64,000 nt of DNA from Bacteroidales bacterium (GTDB taxonomy: Bacteria; Bacteroidota; Bacteroidia; Bacteroidales; P3). The DNA lies in contig JAEEHQ010000094.1 in assembly GCA_016280915.1 (NCBI GenBank), positions 1-64,000 on the forward strand. Direction: 5' to 3'. The translations under genes and the position numbers were made by a program. The notes under the pieces are model-generated. The model had not been told where the DNA came from and searched no databases. It saw only the letters and a program-made list of their open reading frames with translations. Shown here piece after piece: positions 49,124 to 58,696 of this stretch; positions within the stretch are counted from its first letter, which is position 1, and the number at the start of each line of letters is the position of its first letter.

Positions 49124-49468
49124 CTATTTCTTGTTGCTTTCCCTTACAAAGTGTGGCATTTCAAAGGGAATGGGCATGGACAACTCGATAAGGCCACCAA
49201 ACTCACCATTCTCATACCAAGGCACTTGATAGATTAGTTTTTTGATGCCATTTTTCTCTATTGTATAGGCATTCAATTTTTCATTATCTAACAAATCTTT
49301 CAATATGGCAGCGGCACGAGGGGGGTGGCAGTCAAACAGATTGTTTCCAATAATCTTCTGTCCATGGCTGTTCACATTGGCAGATGTAGTATTCATATCC
49401 AATATATTGCCTTCTTTGTCACACACGGTTATTGCGACACCTTTAAGCTCTTCAAAATACTTATCCAT
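49124..49468 (-). CDS. small single-domain PAS protein (114 aa)
   Basis: A 114-residue PAS-like protein. It has ITVCDKEGNILDMNTTSANV, IGNNLFDCHPPRAAAILKDLL (the FDCHP turn seen in heme- or ligand-binding PAS domains), and KKLIYQVPWYENGEFGGLIEL. No output domain is attached. It is transcribed into the receptor gene direction 28 bp upstream. A stand-alone sensor or partner is possible. The ligand is unknown. Confidence 0.82.
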   Translation of the reverse strand: MDKYFEELKGVAITVCDKEGNILDMNTTSANVNSHGQKIIGNNLFDCHPPRAAAILKDLLDNEKLNAYTIEKNGIKKLIYQVPWYENGEFGGLIELSMPIPFEMPHFVRESNKK

Positions 49469-49494
49469 GATTTATTCTTATCTCTAATTATCAA

Positions 49495-49556
49495 TTAACT
49501 CTATCAACTCCATTTGTTTGCAACTATTGTATGGCAAATGGAGCCAATAGAGTTAA
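49495..49556. repeat. long imperfect hairpin between ptb and the PAS gene
   Basis: The outer stem TTAACTCTAT/ATAGAGTTAA (10 bp) and inner stem CTCCATTTG/CAAATGGAG (9 bp) form a long hairpin. No T run follows in the ptb direction, so it is a terminator without a tail, an RNA structure or an operator. Confidence 0.6.
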
Positions 49557-49590
49557 TTTGCTTATTATTGACGGACAATCTTATCCGTTA

Positions 49591-50499
49591 TTATTTTGCA
49601 TTGAGGGCAGCCAAAGCGATGCTGTAAAGCTTGGTCTTAGCACTGTCACCACGGCTGGTGAGGATGCAGGGAACCTTTGCTCCAACAACCATGCAAGCCA
49701 ACTCAGCACCAGCGAACTTGGTGCAAGCCTTGTAGAACACGTTGCCACTTTCAATATTGGGGAACAGGAGGCAATCCGCGTCACCGGCAACTTCTCCACC
49801 AACTTTCTTGGTCTTGGCACTCTCAGCATTAATAGCGACATCCAAAGCCAGAGGACCATCAACGATAGCACCCTTGATTTGACCACGGTCGCCCATCTTG
49901 CTGATGATAGCAGCATCAACACAGGCCTGCATACCAGTAGATACCTGCTCAGTTGCAGCGAGCACAGCTACTTTAGGCTTAGCAATCTCTAAGCTCTTAG
50001 CGGTATTGATAAGATAAGTAAGGATGGTTTGTTTCTGTTTCAGATCGGGAGCAGGCATAACAGCCACATCACTACACACAAGAAGTTTGTGATATGCTGG
50101 AACCTCGAAAACAGCCATATGAGTGAGCATGTCGTTCTTCTTACCAGGCATCAAACCAGTTTCTTTATTAAGGATGGCACGCATATATTTGTCAGTTGAA
50201 AGCAAACCTTTCATGAGGATATTGCCTTTACCTTCACGGATAAGAGAAACAGCCTTTACACCAGCCTTGGTCTCATCAGCTTCCTGAACAAGCTCGAATT
50301 TGTTGGGGTCAATCCCCTCTTCAGCGCAAACTTTCTTAATGGTATCAATATCACCTACAAGAGTGGCATCAACAATGCCCTTGTCGATAGCAGCACTTAC
50401 TGCTCCAATGGTATGAGAATCGTTGGCATAGGCAGCAACAAGTCTTTTCTTTTCCTTGGTCTTTACGAGTTCCAAGAGATCGTCTAATTTTGTAATCAT
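49591..50499 (-). CDS. ptb: phosphate butyryltransferase
   Basis: A 302-residue phosphotransacylase of the Pta/Ptb family. It has LVAAYANDSHTIGAVSAAIDKG, ILMKGLLSTDKYMRAIL, THMAVFEVPAYHKLLVCSDVAV and IVDGPLALDVAINAESA. The family interconverts butyryl-CoA and butyryl phosphate. A phosphate acetyltransferase activity is possible but the length and motifs favour Ptb. No buk is beside it. It is divergent from the KamB-like gene, which fits a lysine-to-butyrate route. Confidence 0.9.
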   Translation of the reverse strand: MITKLDDLLELVKTKEKKRLVAAYANDSHTIGAVSAAIDKGIVDATLVGDIDTIKKVCAEEGIDPNKFELVQEADETKAGVKAVSLIREGKGNILMKGLLSTDKYMRAILNKETGLMPGKKNDMLTHMAVFEVPAYHKLLVCSDVAVMPAPDLKQKQTILTYLINTAKSLEIAKPKVAVLAATEQVSTGMQACVDAAIISKMGDRGQIKGAIVDGPLALDVAINAESAKTKKVGGEVAGDADCLLFPNIESGNVFYKACTKFAGAELACMVVGAKVPCILTSRGDSAKTKLYSIALAALNAK

Positions 50500-50584
50500 C
50501 TTGTTATAAAGTTATTAATTGTTATACAGATAAATTGATTTCATGCAAAAATACAAAAAATTATCCATATACAAGATATTTTTG

Positions 50585-50592
50585 TAACTTTG
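50585..50592 (+). promoter_or_regulatory. -7 element implying a leaderless KamB-like mRNA
   Basis: TAACTTTG ends only 8 bases before the ATG at 50601, so transcription would begin at or next to the start codon. Confidence 0.5.
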
Positions 50593-50600
50593 CAAATGAA

Positions 50601-51605
50601 ATGCCATTTGTAGAAAAATTACGTAACTATCGGAGTTTGTCCATTGTAGGACTTGAAAAGAACACTGGAAAGACTGTCTGTTTGAACTATATTCTGCGTC
50701 GCTTACACGAAATTGGAGTCACAACAGCTGTCACTTCTATCGGTGTTGATGGCGAACAGGTTGACTCCGTTTATGCCACTGCAAAGCCTGAGATTATTTT
50801 GTATGAGGGAATGCAATTTATTACTTCTCAAAGGCACTATCTACAACGACGACTTGTCTCCAAGATTGTGAATGTCGACGAAAGAAGAACAGCCTTAGGA
50901 CAACTCGTCACAGCCGAAGTGCTTTGCCAAGGGAAAGTCCTTCTATCTGGTGCCGCCACAACTGGGATCCTTCGCCAACAAATAGAACAGTTCAAAACGA
51001 ATGGCATACAACTATCTATTGTCGATGGGGCACTATCACGGCTCAGCCTTGCCTCACCCACCGTTACAGATGCCATGATTTTGGCTACAGGAGCCGCAGT
51101 TTCACCTAACATTCAGCAATTAGTCTCTAAAACTAAATTTGTTTACCGATTAATAAACCTCGAAGAGACTACCCCATCTCTACGAATGAAATTGAGCGAT
51201 ATCACCTCTGGTATTTGGGCCATTGATTCAGAAGGAGAAGTCCATGACTTGGGGATTAAGTCTGTCTTCCTATTAGGGCGTGGTGAGGACAACCTGTTTA
51301 GATACGGTGAAACACTATTTGCCGCAGGTGCCGTTAGCGACCGTCTGCTAAAATATCTTTCAGCCCAACCGAATATTAGTCGATGCAGACTTATCGTCCA
51401 AGATTTCACCAAACTATTCATATCTCCCGAAGTATACTCTGACTATATCAAAAGAGGTGGACAATTAGAAGTGATGCAACGGTCCAACCTAGTGGCAATT
51501 ACACTCAACCCAACTTCACCACAAGGTTATACCCTCAATTCATTCGAAACCTGCAAAACTCTCTCAGAAGCCCTAGAGTGTCCAGTATTTGATGTGTTAG
51601 CATAG
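50601..51605 (+). CDS. P-loop protein resembling lysine 5,6-aminomutase reactivase subunit KamB
   Basis: A 334-residue protein. The P-loop is SIVGLEKNTGKTVCLNYIL (about 14-32), followed by AVTSIGVDGEQVDSV, IILYEGMQFITSQRH, LSGAATTGILRQQIEQF and SIVDGALSRLSLASPTVTDA. This order recalls the ATPase subunit KamB that reactivates the B12-dependent lysine 5,6-aminomutase. Its divergent neighbour is ptb, which fits lysine fermentation to butyrate. The kamDE genes and KamC are not in the window, so the role is inferred. The start at 50601 is right after a -7 element. Confidence 0.6.
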   Translation: MPFVEKLRNYRSLSIVGLEKNTGKTVCLNYILRRLHEIGVTTAVTSIGVDGEQVDSVYATAKPEIILYEGMQFITSQRHYLQRRLVSKIVNVDERRTALGQLVTAEVLCQGKVLLSGAATTGILRQQIEQFKTNGIQLSIVDGALSRLSLASPTVTDAMILATGAAVSPNIQQLVSKTKFVYRLINLEETTPSLRMKLSDITSGIWAIDSEGEVHDLGIKSVFLLGRGEDNLFRYGETLFAAGAVSDRLLKYLSAQPNISRCRLIVQDFTKLFISPEVYSDYIKRGGQLEVMQRSNLVAITLNPTSPQGYTLNSFETCKTLSEALECPVFDVLA

Positions 51606-51692
51606 ATACACTTTGTATCACACTATCACTAATGGACACGGATAGTAATACTAACCTGCAGGATGATCCCATTCCATATTGAATACAAAAAA

Positions 51693-51727
51693 GAGGATGC
51701 CGATAAACTATGGTGGCATCCTCCTTT
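51693..51727. terminator. bidirectional terminator between convergent genes
   Basis: The GAGGATGCC/GGCATCCTC 9-bp stem has an A run on its left and CTTTT on its right, so it can stop both the + strand KamB-like gene and the minus-strand DegT gene. Confidence 0.85.
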
Positions 51728-51746
51728 TATTCAAACCTGTTTCCAG

Positions 51747-52853
51747 CTATCTTACAATAAGACTTAGGATTCTATTCACATCATTATCTGATAGTTGATG
51801 ATGCATCGGAAGACAAATAACCTCGTTTGCCACTCGAGTAGCATTGGGAAGGTTGTCCGGGGATGCGCTAGGAAGACCGCGATAAGTACTAAAAGTACTT
51901 ATCAATGGATAAAAGTATCGACGACCGAAAACCCCATTTTCTCTCATCGTATCATAAAGCTCATCCCGGGTCATACCATACTCATCGGCATTGACAAATA
52001 TAGGAAAATAACTATAGTTGTGTTTCACCCCAGGCATATCATTAAAGTACCTAATACCCTTTACATTCTTTAATGCAGAACGATACTTGATAGCCACTTT
52101 ATGTCGGGCCTCAATTGCAGCATCAACTTGACGTAAATTCAACAATCCATATACAGCACGCACTTCGTCCATTTTACTATTGATACCCGGAGCTATCACC
52201 TCGGTCTCACTCTCAAAACCAAAGTTCTTCAAATAATCTATTCTTTCTTTTGTTGCCTTGTCATGCATTATCATGGCTCCACCCTCTATAGTAGTGAAGA
52301 CCTTGGTGGCATGAAAACTAAGAGTCGAAAGATCTCCATATTCAAGTATGGATTTCCCATTTACCTCAACTCCAAATGCATGAGCGGCATCATAAATAAC
52401 CTTCAATCCGTACTTGTCAGCAATTTGTTGAATACGGATTATATCACAAGGTTTCCCATAGCAATGGACAGGCATGATTGCAGTGGTCCTTGGGGTAATA
52501 GCGGCCTCTATACAATCTGGATCCATCCCACAATTGGTAGGGTCAATATCGACAAAAACAGGCTTTATTCCATTCCACCATATACTATGAGTAGTCGCAA
52601 CAAAACTATACGGAGTAGTTATCACCTCTCCACTAATACGTAAGGCTTGCAAAGCAGTCAATAATGGAAGCGTTCCATTTGTAAAAAGGCTTATATAGGG
52701 CACTTTAAGGTATTCACATAACGCCGACTCCAATCTTTGATGAAACTGTCCATTATTCGTTATCCATCTACTTGCCCAAACCTCTTTAAGCATTTCCGAG
52801 AAATCATCAAGGTCTGGTAGGAGTGGCGTTGTGACCGTTATTTGCTTTGACAT
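51747..52853 (-). CDS. DegT/DnrJ/EryC1/StrS family aminotransferase
   Basis: A 368-residue PLP enzyme for nucleotide-sugar amination. It has SLFTNGTLPLLTALQAL, KVIYDAAHAFG (Asp155 contacts the cofactor), and STLSFHATKVFTTIEGG with catalytic Lys184. It is the last gene of the second polysaccharide locus, 38 bp after wzc2. The sugar substrate cannot be told. Confidence 0.94.
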   Translation of the reverse strand: MSKQITVTTPLLPDLDDFSEMLKEVWASRWITNNGQFHQRLESALCEYLKVPYISLFTNGTLPLLTALQALRISGEVITTPYSFVATTHSIWWNGIKPVFVDIDPTNCGMDPDCIEAAITPRTTAIMPVHCYGKPCDIIRIQQIADKYGLKVIYDAAHAFGVEVNGKSILEYGDLSTLSFHATKVFTTIEGGAMIMHDKATKERIDYLKNFGFESETEVIAPGINSKMDEVRAVYGLLNLRQVDAAIEARHKVAIKYRSALKNVKGIRYFNDMPGVKHNYSYFPIFVNADEYGMTRDELYDTMRENGVFGRRYFYPLISTFSTYRGLPSASPDNLPNATRVANEVICLPMHHQLSDNDVNRILSLIVR

Positions 52854-52891
52854 AATCTAACCTACTAGGCTATTTGAAAAGATTTAATTTC

Positions 52892-55399
52892 TTAATGTTT
52901 CTTCCCAAACAGACGATGTTTCTCTCTCCTGGTTGCTTTTTCTGTTGAAGAATGCTCATTATTCTCATCTTCAAAAGCGCCATAACCATATCCGTAACCG
53001 TAACCATAGCCATAACCATAACCATAGCCATACCCATAGCCATACTGACGACCATAGAGAGGTTGCTTTCCATATTTTACATCATTCAGAATAATGCACA
53101 TGCTGGGGAAAGTTTTGTCTTTATAAAGGCGCTCAACATCAAGGAGCATACGCTTGTCAAACTTACGAGCACGAACAACGAAACAAGTGTGGTCAGCAAC
53201 ACGCTTAATAATGTCAGTATCGACAACCATACCCGCCGGGGCACCATCGATGATGATAAACTCATACTTGTTACGCAACTGGTCAAATAACTGAGTGAAT
53301 AATTCTGTACCCAGCAATTCAGCAGGATTAGGCGGCAGCGGGCCAGAGAATAATGCATCTACCCCAGGTGCAATTACATCATGCTGAATGAGTTTATCTA
53401 TATCCGTGACCTTCTTTGTCATATAGTTAACAATTCCTGGATTTTTCCTTGAATAGAACTTATGGGTCAAAGAACCTTTACGCAAGTCAAGGTCAACCAC
53501 AAGCACCTTCTTGCCTGCAAGAGCAATACTCGCAGCTAAGTTACTCGAAATAAATGTCTTGCCAGAAGCTGGTACCAATGATGAGAATAGTAATACCTTG
53601 GCCTTATCGGGTTCACCACTGAGGAACTCAGTCTTTGCACGTAGCAAACGGAATGATTCTGCAACGCTACCGTGTTCCTGATCGGTAATTACGATGTTTC
53701 GGGTTTCATTGTTTTCAAGAGCAGGTATTTCACAGAGGAACGGGACGGTTGTTGCCTTCTCCACATCTGCATATGTTTTAACTTGAGTATCAAACAGGCG
53801 CCTTAACACATAAAAAACAATAGGTATCAACAATCCAATGATAATACCCATTGAAGTGTCTTTTGGAACATTTGGAGAAATCGGCTGTCCATCAGGTCTA
53901 GCATCATCAATTACTTTCGCGTTTCCTTCAAGGGAAGGTTGACTAATCATTAGTTCTTCTCGACGCGTCAGAAGTGATAAATACAATTCTTCTTTAATTT
54001 TTTGATTACGTTGTAAGCCTTCGAGATAAATCTGTTTCATTGGCACTGTGCGCACTTTCGATGAAGCAACATTTGCAATGTTACGCTCATTCATAATACG
54101 CTGCTCCAGAGAAGAAATATATCCTTCTGTTATGCTTATTAAATCCTTTCTCTGTTGCTCTTGGGATTCTATAGCCCTAGCAGCTACAGGATTGTTCAAT
54201 GCACCCATTTCTTTGTATTGAGAGACCTGCTGTGCATGATTATTATAATCTGAAAGATATGAAATCACCGCACCATTTGAAACAGCTCCTATTGGCACCA
54301 CCTTAGTGCCATCACTTGCCTTAATATCATTCAACAATGATCTAGCCATACCTAACTCATCCTGAAGCCGAACGGCCTCATTGGAAGACCTTATACTCGT
54401 ACTAACATAACTTTCTCCTATACTTGCTGAAGTTACAACATCGTTATTACTACGATAAGCAGCCACTGCCGATTCTTGCGCCCCCAAATCTTCACTAATT
54501 ACATTAATTCGTTCGTTAATAAAATTGTATGTCTCATTGATTATTCGTTTCTTATCATTTACAGCACCTTCATTATAAACACGAACTACCATGTTGATGA
54601 CATCTGCACAGCGCTGAGGTGAACTATCTCTTAAATAGATATTGAGAATTGTATTTCTATCATCATTTCTTTCTACATGTAGTTTGGATCGATAATAATC
54701 TGCCATCATCTCTTTATTGACAAAATCGACCTTGATTTCATTTCCTATTATGTCATTATCAAAAGCCCAAGTCTTATGCACTATTAGTTTCCCCATAGGA
54801 GTTACTACAACTTTTTCCATCGGTACATACAAGGAATGACTACCGGGACGAATTATCAACACATTGTCTTTATCAATTACTCGGATAGACAAATAATCTG
54901 GTTCCATGAATTCATCTTCAGCATATTCTATTTCAATAGGGGAAATCCCATAGAGGCTCTTTTCTCTTTTAAGTATATCTGTTTTAGTACTATAAACCAC
55001 ATTCAATTTCAATTCTTCTACCACTTTTAATATTGCAGACTTTGAGGTCAGAATCATCATCTCATTATTAATCGTGGTTGTATAGAAAGAACGTAACCCT
55101 AAGGCTGTTCTGACAGAGAGCTCTCTAGTGTCGGAATCACTTACTCCAACATCATTACCATTTCGTATCAATACTTTGGCACTACTTTGGTATACTTTTT
55201 CTTGACGGCGTGAGTGAAAGTTGGCAATTAAACCTCCTATTACGGCAAAAATAATTAACCAATGTAAATTTCTAAGCAGCAGGAAAACCAAATCTTTTAC
55301 ACGAAAACTAACAGACTGATTATCGTCCAAAAAAGCCAGATTAGTTTGGCTCTCTTCCTGATGGCTTGAACTATTATTGGAGGGAACTAAGTTATCCAT
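52892..55399 (-). CDS. wzc: second Wzc-type co-polymerase/tyrosine autokinase with (Gly-Tyr)n tail
   Basis: An 835-residue BY-kinase fusion like the one at 30012-32528. A first membrane helix is at LHWLIIFAVIGGLIANF, a long periplasmic coiled coil follows, a second helix is at MGIIIGLLIPIVFYVL, then Walker A LVPASGKTFISSN, Walker A' VLVVDLDLRKGSL, and FIIIDGAPAGMV. The tail has about 11 Gly-Tyr pairs, then an acidic and basic end (GAFEDENNEHSS). It is paired with wza2 8 bp upstream. The two kinases differ clearly in sequence apart from the tail type, so they are old paralogs serving two loci. Confidence 0.95.
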   Translation of the reverse strand: MDNLVPSNNSSSHQEESQTNLAFLDDNQSVSFRVKDLVFLLLRNLHWLIIFAVIGGLIANFHSRRQEKVYQSSAKVLIRNGNDVGVSDSDTRELSVRTALGLRSFYTTTINNEMMILTSKSAILKVVEELKLNVVYSTKTDILKREKSLYGISPIEIEYAEDEFMEPDYLSIRVIDKDNVLIIRPGSHSLYVPMEKVVVTPMGKLIVHKTWAFDNDIIGNEIKVDFVNKEMMADYYRSKLHVERNDDRNTILNIYLRDSSPQRCADVINMVVRVYNEGAVNDKKRIINETYNFINERINVISEDLGAQESAVAAYRSNNDVVTSASIGESYVSTSIRSSNEAVRLQDELGMARSLLNDIKASDGTKVVPIGAVSNGAVISYLSDYNNHAQQVSQYKEMGALNNPVAARAIESQEQQRKDLISITEGYISSLEQRIMNERNIANVASSKVRTVPMKQIYLEGLQRNQKIKEELYLSLLTRREELMISQPSLEGNAKVIDDARPDGQPISPNVPKDTSMGIIIGLLIPIVFYVLRRLFDTQVKTYADVEKATTVPFLCEIPALENNETRNIVITDQEHGSVAESFRLLRAKTEFLSGEPDKAKVLLFSSLVPASGKTFISSNLAASIALAGKKVLVVDLDLRKGSLTHKFYSRKNPGIVNYMTKKVTDIDKLIQHDVIAPGVDALFSGPLPPNPAELLGTELFTQLFDQLRNKYEFIIIDGAPAGMVVDTDIIKRVADHTCFVVRARKFDKRMLLDVERLYKDKTFPSMCIILNDVKYGKQPLYGRQYGYGYGYGYGYGYGYGYGYGYGAFEDENNEHSSTEKATRREKHRLFGKKH
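52979..53044. repeat. microsatellite-like repeat encoding (Gly-Tyr)n in wzc2
   Basis: About 11 Gly-Tyr codon pairs in a row, shorter than the first kinase's tail. It is prone to in-frame unit changes by slippage. Confidence 0.88.
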
Positions 55400-55406
55400 A
55401 ATATTA

Positions 55407-56180
55407 TTATTTAAATAATGCGATGATGGTTGTAGTAAAAGTCAAGACTGACAATGCAATAGACATCCATGAAACCAGACGACCAGCTTCATCTCGGGGT
55501 GTGGCTTTATTATATTTCTGGGTTATAATAAAATCATTCTGCTGAAGCATGAAAAAAGGATCTTGAAATACTGAAGACGAACGCGGATCAAGATAACGCA
55601 TTACCATCTTACCATCCACCTCTCTCATCACAGCAATTTTATCTCGGCTTGTATAGAGGCTCAGGTCACCACTGAGTGCCAATGCTTCCAAAAAAGTACA
55701 TCTTTCATTACTAATCGTGATAACCTTTCCACCTTCCGCACCTAAGAAAAAAATCTTAAAGTTAGCGAAACGAACCATTATTACAGCATCTGAAAGATAT
55801 CCTCCTCGTTCCAATTTAATTCTTAGGCTATCTTGTAATTCTAGTCGAGTTAATCCAAGCACATGAACCTCTCCTAGAATTGGAAATTGAATATTGCCAT
55901 TAACATCTACAAGATATGTTCCACGATAATTTCCAGCATAACTACTAGTTGTAATACCTCCTCCAATATTAAAAGGCTTTGCCAACTCTTCATTAGAAGC
56001 AAATACATAAATATTGAGTTCATCATAAGGTGCAATAGTAGCCTGAAATTTATTCTCCAACTCTATTTGGCTACCATGATGCATATCCTGCAGATAATTA
56101 ACCTGACTTGGTGTAATACAAGAGGTTAGTGCTGTCATTGCTATAAATGCAATCAATGATAATTTTTTTACAACTTTCAT
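55407..56180 (-). CDS. wza: second Wza-type polysaccharide export lipoprotein
   Basis: A 257-residue export lipoprotein. The lipobox is ALTSC after a hydrophobic signal (LSLIAFIAMTALTSC). It has PYDELNIYVFASNEEL, GNIQFPILGEVHVLGLTRLEL, and a C-terminal membrane segment (MSIALSVLTFTTTIIALF). It makes the outer-membrane channel for the polysaccharide whose length Wzc2 controls, and it overlaps no gene but lies 8 bp from wzc2. It follows the deacetylase gene by 40 bp. Confidence 0.92.
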   Translation of the reverse strand: MKVVKKLSLIAFIAMTALTSCITPSQVNYLQDMHHGSQIELENKFQATIAPYDELNIYVFASNEELAKPFNIGGGITTSSYAGNYRGTYLVDVNGNIQFPILGEVHVLGLTRLELQDSLRIKLERGGYLSDAVIMVRFANFKIFFLGAEGGKVITISNERCTFLEALALSGDLSLYTSRDKIAVMREVDGKMVMRYLDPRSSSVFQDPFFMLQQNDFIITQKYNKATPRDEAGRLVSWMSIALSVLTFTTTIIALFK

Positions 56181-56220
56181 ATTATTAATAACGAATAAAT
56201 GAATTGATTATTGTTTTTTC

Positions 56221-56964
56221 TTATTTTCTTTTTATCAAAAACCGTTTTACATTATTCTTTATCGACTGCAAACAGAATTCTTTAATATATTGCATACCAA
56301 ACGAATTCCACCTTTGTGGGTGAGTAGTCATCAAAATAGTGTATCCTGACTTATTAAGGATTGAAGCCCTATCTTGCAGTTGCTCAATAATGTCGTCTGT
56401 AGTGTGGAAACTCAATCCTTCAGATTCCCATTTCTCTTGGAAGAATGGGACTTTGTCCCTAACACTCACATGGTAACCGTCCCAACGTCTGCCTGTATCT
56501 GTCAAGTACAATGTCTTTGAAAAATCAGTATCTAAATAAGGTTCATAAACGATACCCAGTTGACGGTAATCATACTTTTTCCAGATATCCTTGCTATCCC
56601 ATGGACTTCTAGGCGACCCATGCATACAAATGCTGTCTACCGGAACCATCTGACGCAGTTTTTCAAGATTAGTACAAAAATCCTGATAAGCAGCATCGAC
56701 ATCGCCATTGCAAGTTGTCAGTGACTCATAATGATACCCAATTTCATGCCCCAACGAATGGATCTCCTTAATAATTTCTTCATCGTAACTCTCTGGTACC
56801 ACTCGGAAAAAATAAGTTGCTTTCAAATTCAACTGTGTTTCTATTCGGGCTGTACGCAAAGAGTTTTGGGGGAGACGGTCGACATCATGCCTTAGCCGGA
56901 AAGCCAAGCCACTATTCTTCAGAGCCACAAGAAGTTCTTTATACTTATCTATGGTGAAATCCAT
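56221..56964 (-). CDS. polysaccharide deacetylase family protein
   Basis: A 247-residue NodB-like protein. The first motif is RLRHDVDRLPQNS (catalytic and metal-binding Asp), then LKATYFFRVVPESYDEEIIKEIHSLGHEIGYHYESL (His-x-x-Glu region), CMHGSPRSPWDSKD, and ILMTTHPQRWNSFG near the end. It would remove an acetyl group from a polysaccharide or sugar intermediate. The gene is 9 bp before the DUF354 gene stop, so co-transcribed. Confidence 0.85.
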   Translation of the reverse strand: MDFTIDKYKELLVALKNSGLAFRLRHDVDRLPQNSLRTARIETQLNLKATYFFRVVPESYDEEIIKEIHSLGHEIGYHYESLTTCNGDVDAAYQDFCTNLEKLRQMVPVDSICMHGSPRSPWDSKDIWKKYDYRQLGIVYEPYLDTDFSKTLYLTDTGRRWDGYHVSVRDKVPFFQEKWESEGLSFHTTDDIIEQLQDRASILNKSGYTILMTTHPQRWNSFGMQYIKEFCLQSIKNNVKRFLIKRK

Positions 56965-56972
56965 GTTCGAGA

Positions 56973-57995
56973 TTAAATTTTTTCAATAAGTTCAACTATT
57001 TGAGCATTGCAATCTCCAACCTGTGCGTAATATTTATCTCTTTTCTCCATCCACTCAACTTTACGGCTATTCTTAGACATGTCAGTTGCCAGAGATATTG
57101 CCTCTGCCGGTTCTGCCACATTATAAAGTAGACCATACTTTTCCTGCAACATGATAAAGTTGGACATATCATTCGGCCCCACAAATGAATTAGAACGAAT
57201 AGCTGGAGTTCCCAAAAGTGCAGCTTCGGAAGCCATCGTTTGGGAGTCTCCAATATAGAGATCTGCAAAACTCAACACATCATGAATCACCGAAGCCGGC
57301 GTTGGGAGCCTATACGGTTCTAACTCATCTGGCAAATCATTCTCTGAGGAAATGTAAACATTCATGTTTTTTGAAATGGCTTGGACCAATTCCTCCTTTT
57401 CGCGCTGATTGAAACCACTCTTCCCCACATCATGATTAGCAAACCAACCGACGAACCGGACAACTGCATAAGGCCGCTTTAATCCATATTTCTCAATAAC
57501 CGCTTCATCTGCCTGAAATACATGGGGCGAGAGATAACAATCTTCAAAAATACCTTTTATCCTATAATGTTTACTTCCGTAATCCAGTCGGAACGAATCA
57601 GGAGTAACCACCTTTGTGCACATTGGCACCACATATCTGTTCGTAACCTTTACTACCTCAGAATCAGGAAAAATAACAGATTTCTTGTGGAAAATCTTTG
57701 CCATTGCCGAACCATACCACGATGCTTTCGAAACAAACACATCTGGCCGCTGTTCTTTTACAATTGCTATATATTTAAACATTAGCCCGAACGTTCCAAG
57801 CACCTTGGACAGCATGGTTTTTCTATGCTTTCCGAAAACCGTGTAGCCCACATGCTCCTCCTGAAGCACGTTCAGCAAAACATCCTTATCCCTGGCCAAT
57901 ACTGAAATCTCATGTCCGCGCGATTTCAAAATCTGCATTACATACTTGAACTGATAATAATGCTTGGGGTGATTTAGTTCAAAGATATATTTCAT
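56973..57995 (-). CDS. DUF354-type glycosyltransferase-like protein
   Basis: A 340-residue protein of the DUF354 group. It has FELNHPKHYYQFKYVMQILKS, HEISVLARDKDV, ASVIHDVLSFADLYIGDSQTMASEAALLGTPAIRSNSF and a helical C-terminal part. The fold is that of GT-B glycosyltransferases/UDP-GlcNAc epimerases. It is expected to add or process a sugar in exopolysaccharide synthesis. The donor is unknown. Confidence 0.85.
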   Translation of the reverse strand: MKYIFELNHPKHYYQFKYVMQILKSRGHEISVLARDKDVLLNVLQEEHVGYTVFGKHRKTMLSKVLGTFGLMFKYIAIVKEQRPDVFVSKASWYGSAMAKIFHKKSVIFPDSEVVKVTNRYVVPMCTKVVTPDSFRLDYGSKHYRIKGIFEDCYLSPHVFQADEAVIEKYGLKRPYAVVRFVGWFANHDVGKSGFNQREKEELVQAISKNMNVYISSENDLPDELEPYRLPTPASVIHDVLSFADLYIGDSQTMASEAALLGTPAIRSNSFVGPNDMSNFIMLQEKYGLLYNVAEPAEAISLATDMSKNSRKVEWMEKRDKYYAQVGDCNAQIVELIEKI

Positions 57996-58033
57996 TGTCA
58001 GTCAAAAAAAGAAAGAGGTAGCCTCAAAATCGA

Positions 58034-58525
58034 TTACTGGTCATTACCGCCCAAAACTTTTACAACCTTAGCCGGAACACCTAGAGCTAAAGAATAGTCC
58101 GGCACATCTCGCGTCACCACCGACCCAGCACCAATCACCGATCCCTTGCCGATAGTGACCCCAGGCATAATAATGGAACCTATCCCTATGTGAGCTCCAT
58201 CTTTTATGACTATGGGGGCATACTTCAAAGGGCAGCTCATCACGGGTAAGTCTCTCTGATAATATTTCAAATCTCTCTGATGGCACAACAATTGGCATCC
58301 AGCAGTGACCCACACATTCCTTCCGATGGTAATAAGATCAGGCCGGGAATCGTCAATCAGTACGGAGCGGGCAATCTTAGATCCCTTTCCAACATGAACA
58401 CCCCTAAAGCGGTGAATCATGGTTGTTATCTGAGCCGGAAAAGTAAACTGAGCCACAATGGACCAAAATCGAATCCATACTCCAATAATAATAGACCCAA
58501 TCGTACGGTGCTGATTATTTGACAT
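58034..58525 (-). CDS. hexapeptide-repeat acyltransferase
   Basis: A 163-residue left-handed beta-helix O-acyltransferase. It has FRGVHVGKGSKIARSVLIDD, ITIGRNVWVTAGCQLLCHQR, VIKDGAHIGIGSIIMPGVTIGKGSVIGAGSVVTRDVP and a short closing helix. It probably acetylates a sugar of the capsule. The start at 58525 (ATG) is preferred over an in-frame TTG 6 bases upstream. Confidence 0.87.
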   Translation of the reverse strand: MSNNQHRTIGSIIIGVWIRFWSIVAQFTFPAQITTMIHRFRGVHVGKGSKIARSVLIDDSRPDLITIGRNVWVTAGCQLLCHQRDLKYYQRDLPVMSCPLKYAPIVIKDGAHIGIGSIIMPGVTIGKGSVIGAGSVVTRDVPDYSLALGVPAKVVKVLGGNDQ

Positions 58526-58696
58526 ACTCAAACTTTTTTTCTATAATTGGCAAACAAATTAAAACAGAAACCTATAGGCTTCAGATCAAGAGTTGGGTGT
58601 AAGAAGACAACATCGACGTATGCCATGTGCATACAATAATACTATTAGGAGCCATACGGCAACTTGACCATTCAGTCATTAGGGGCATTTGACAAT

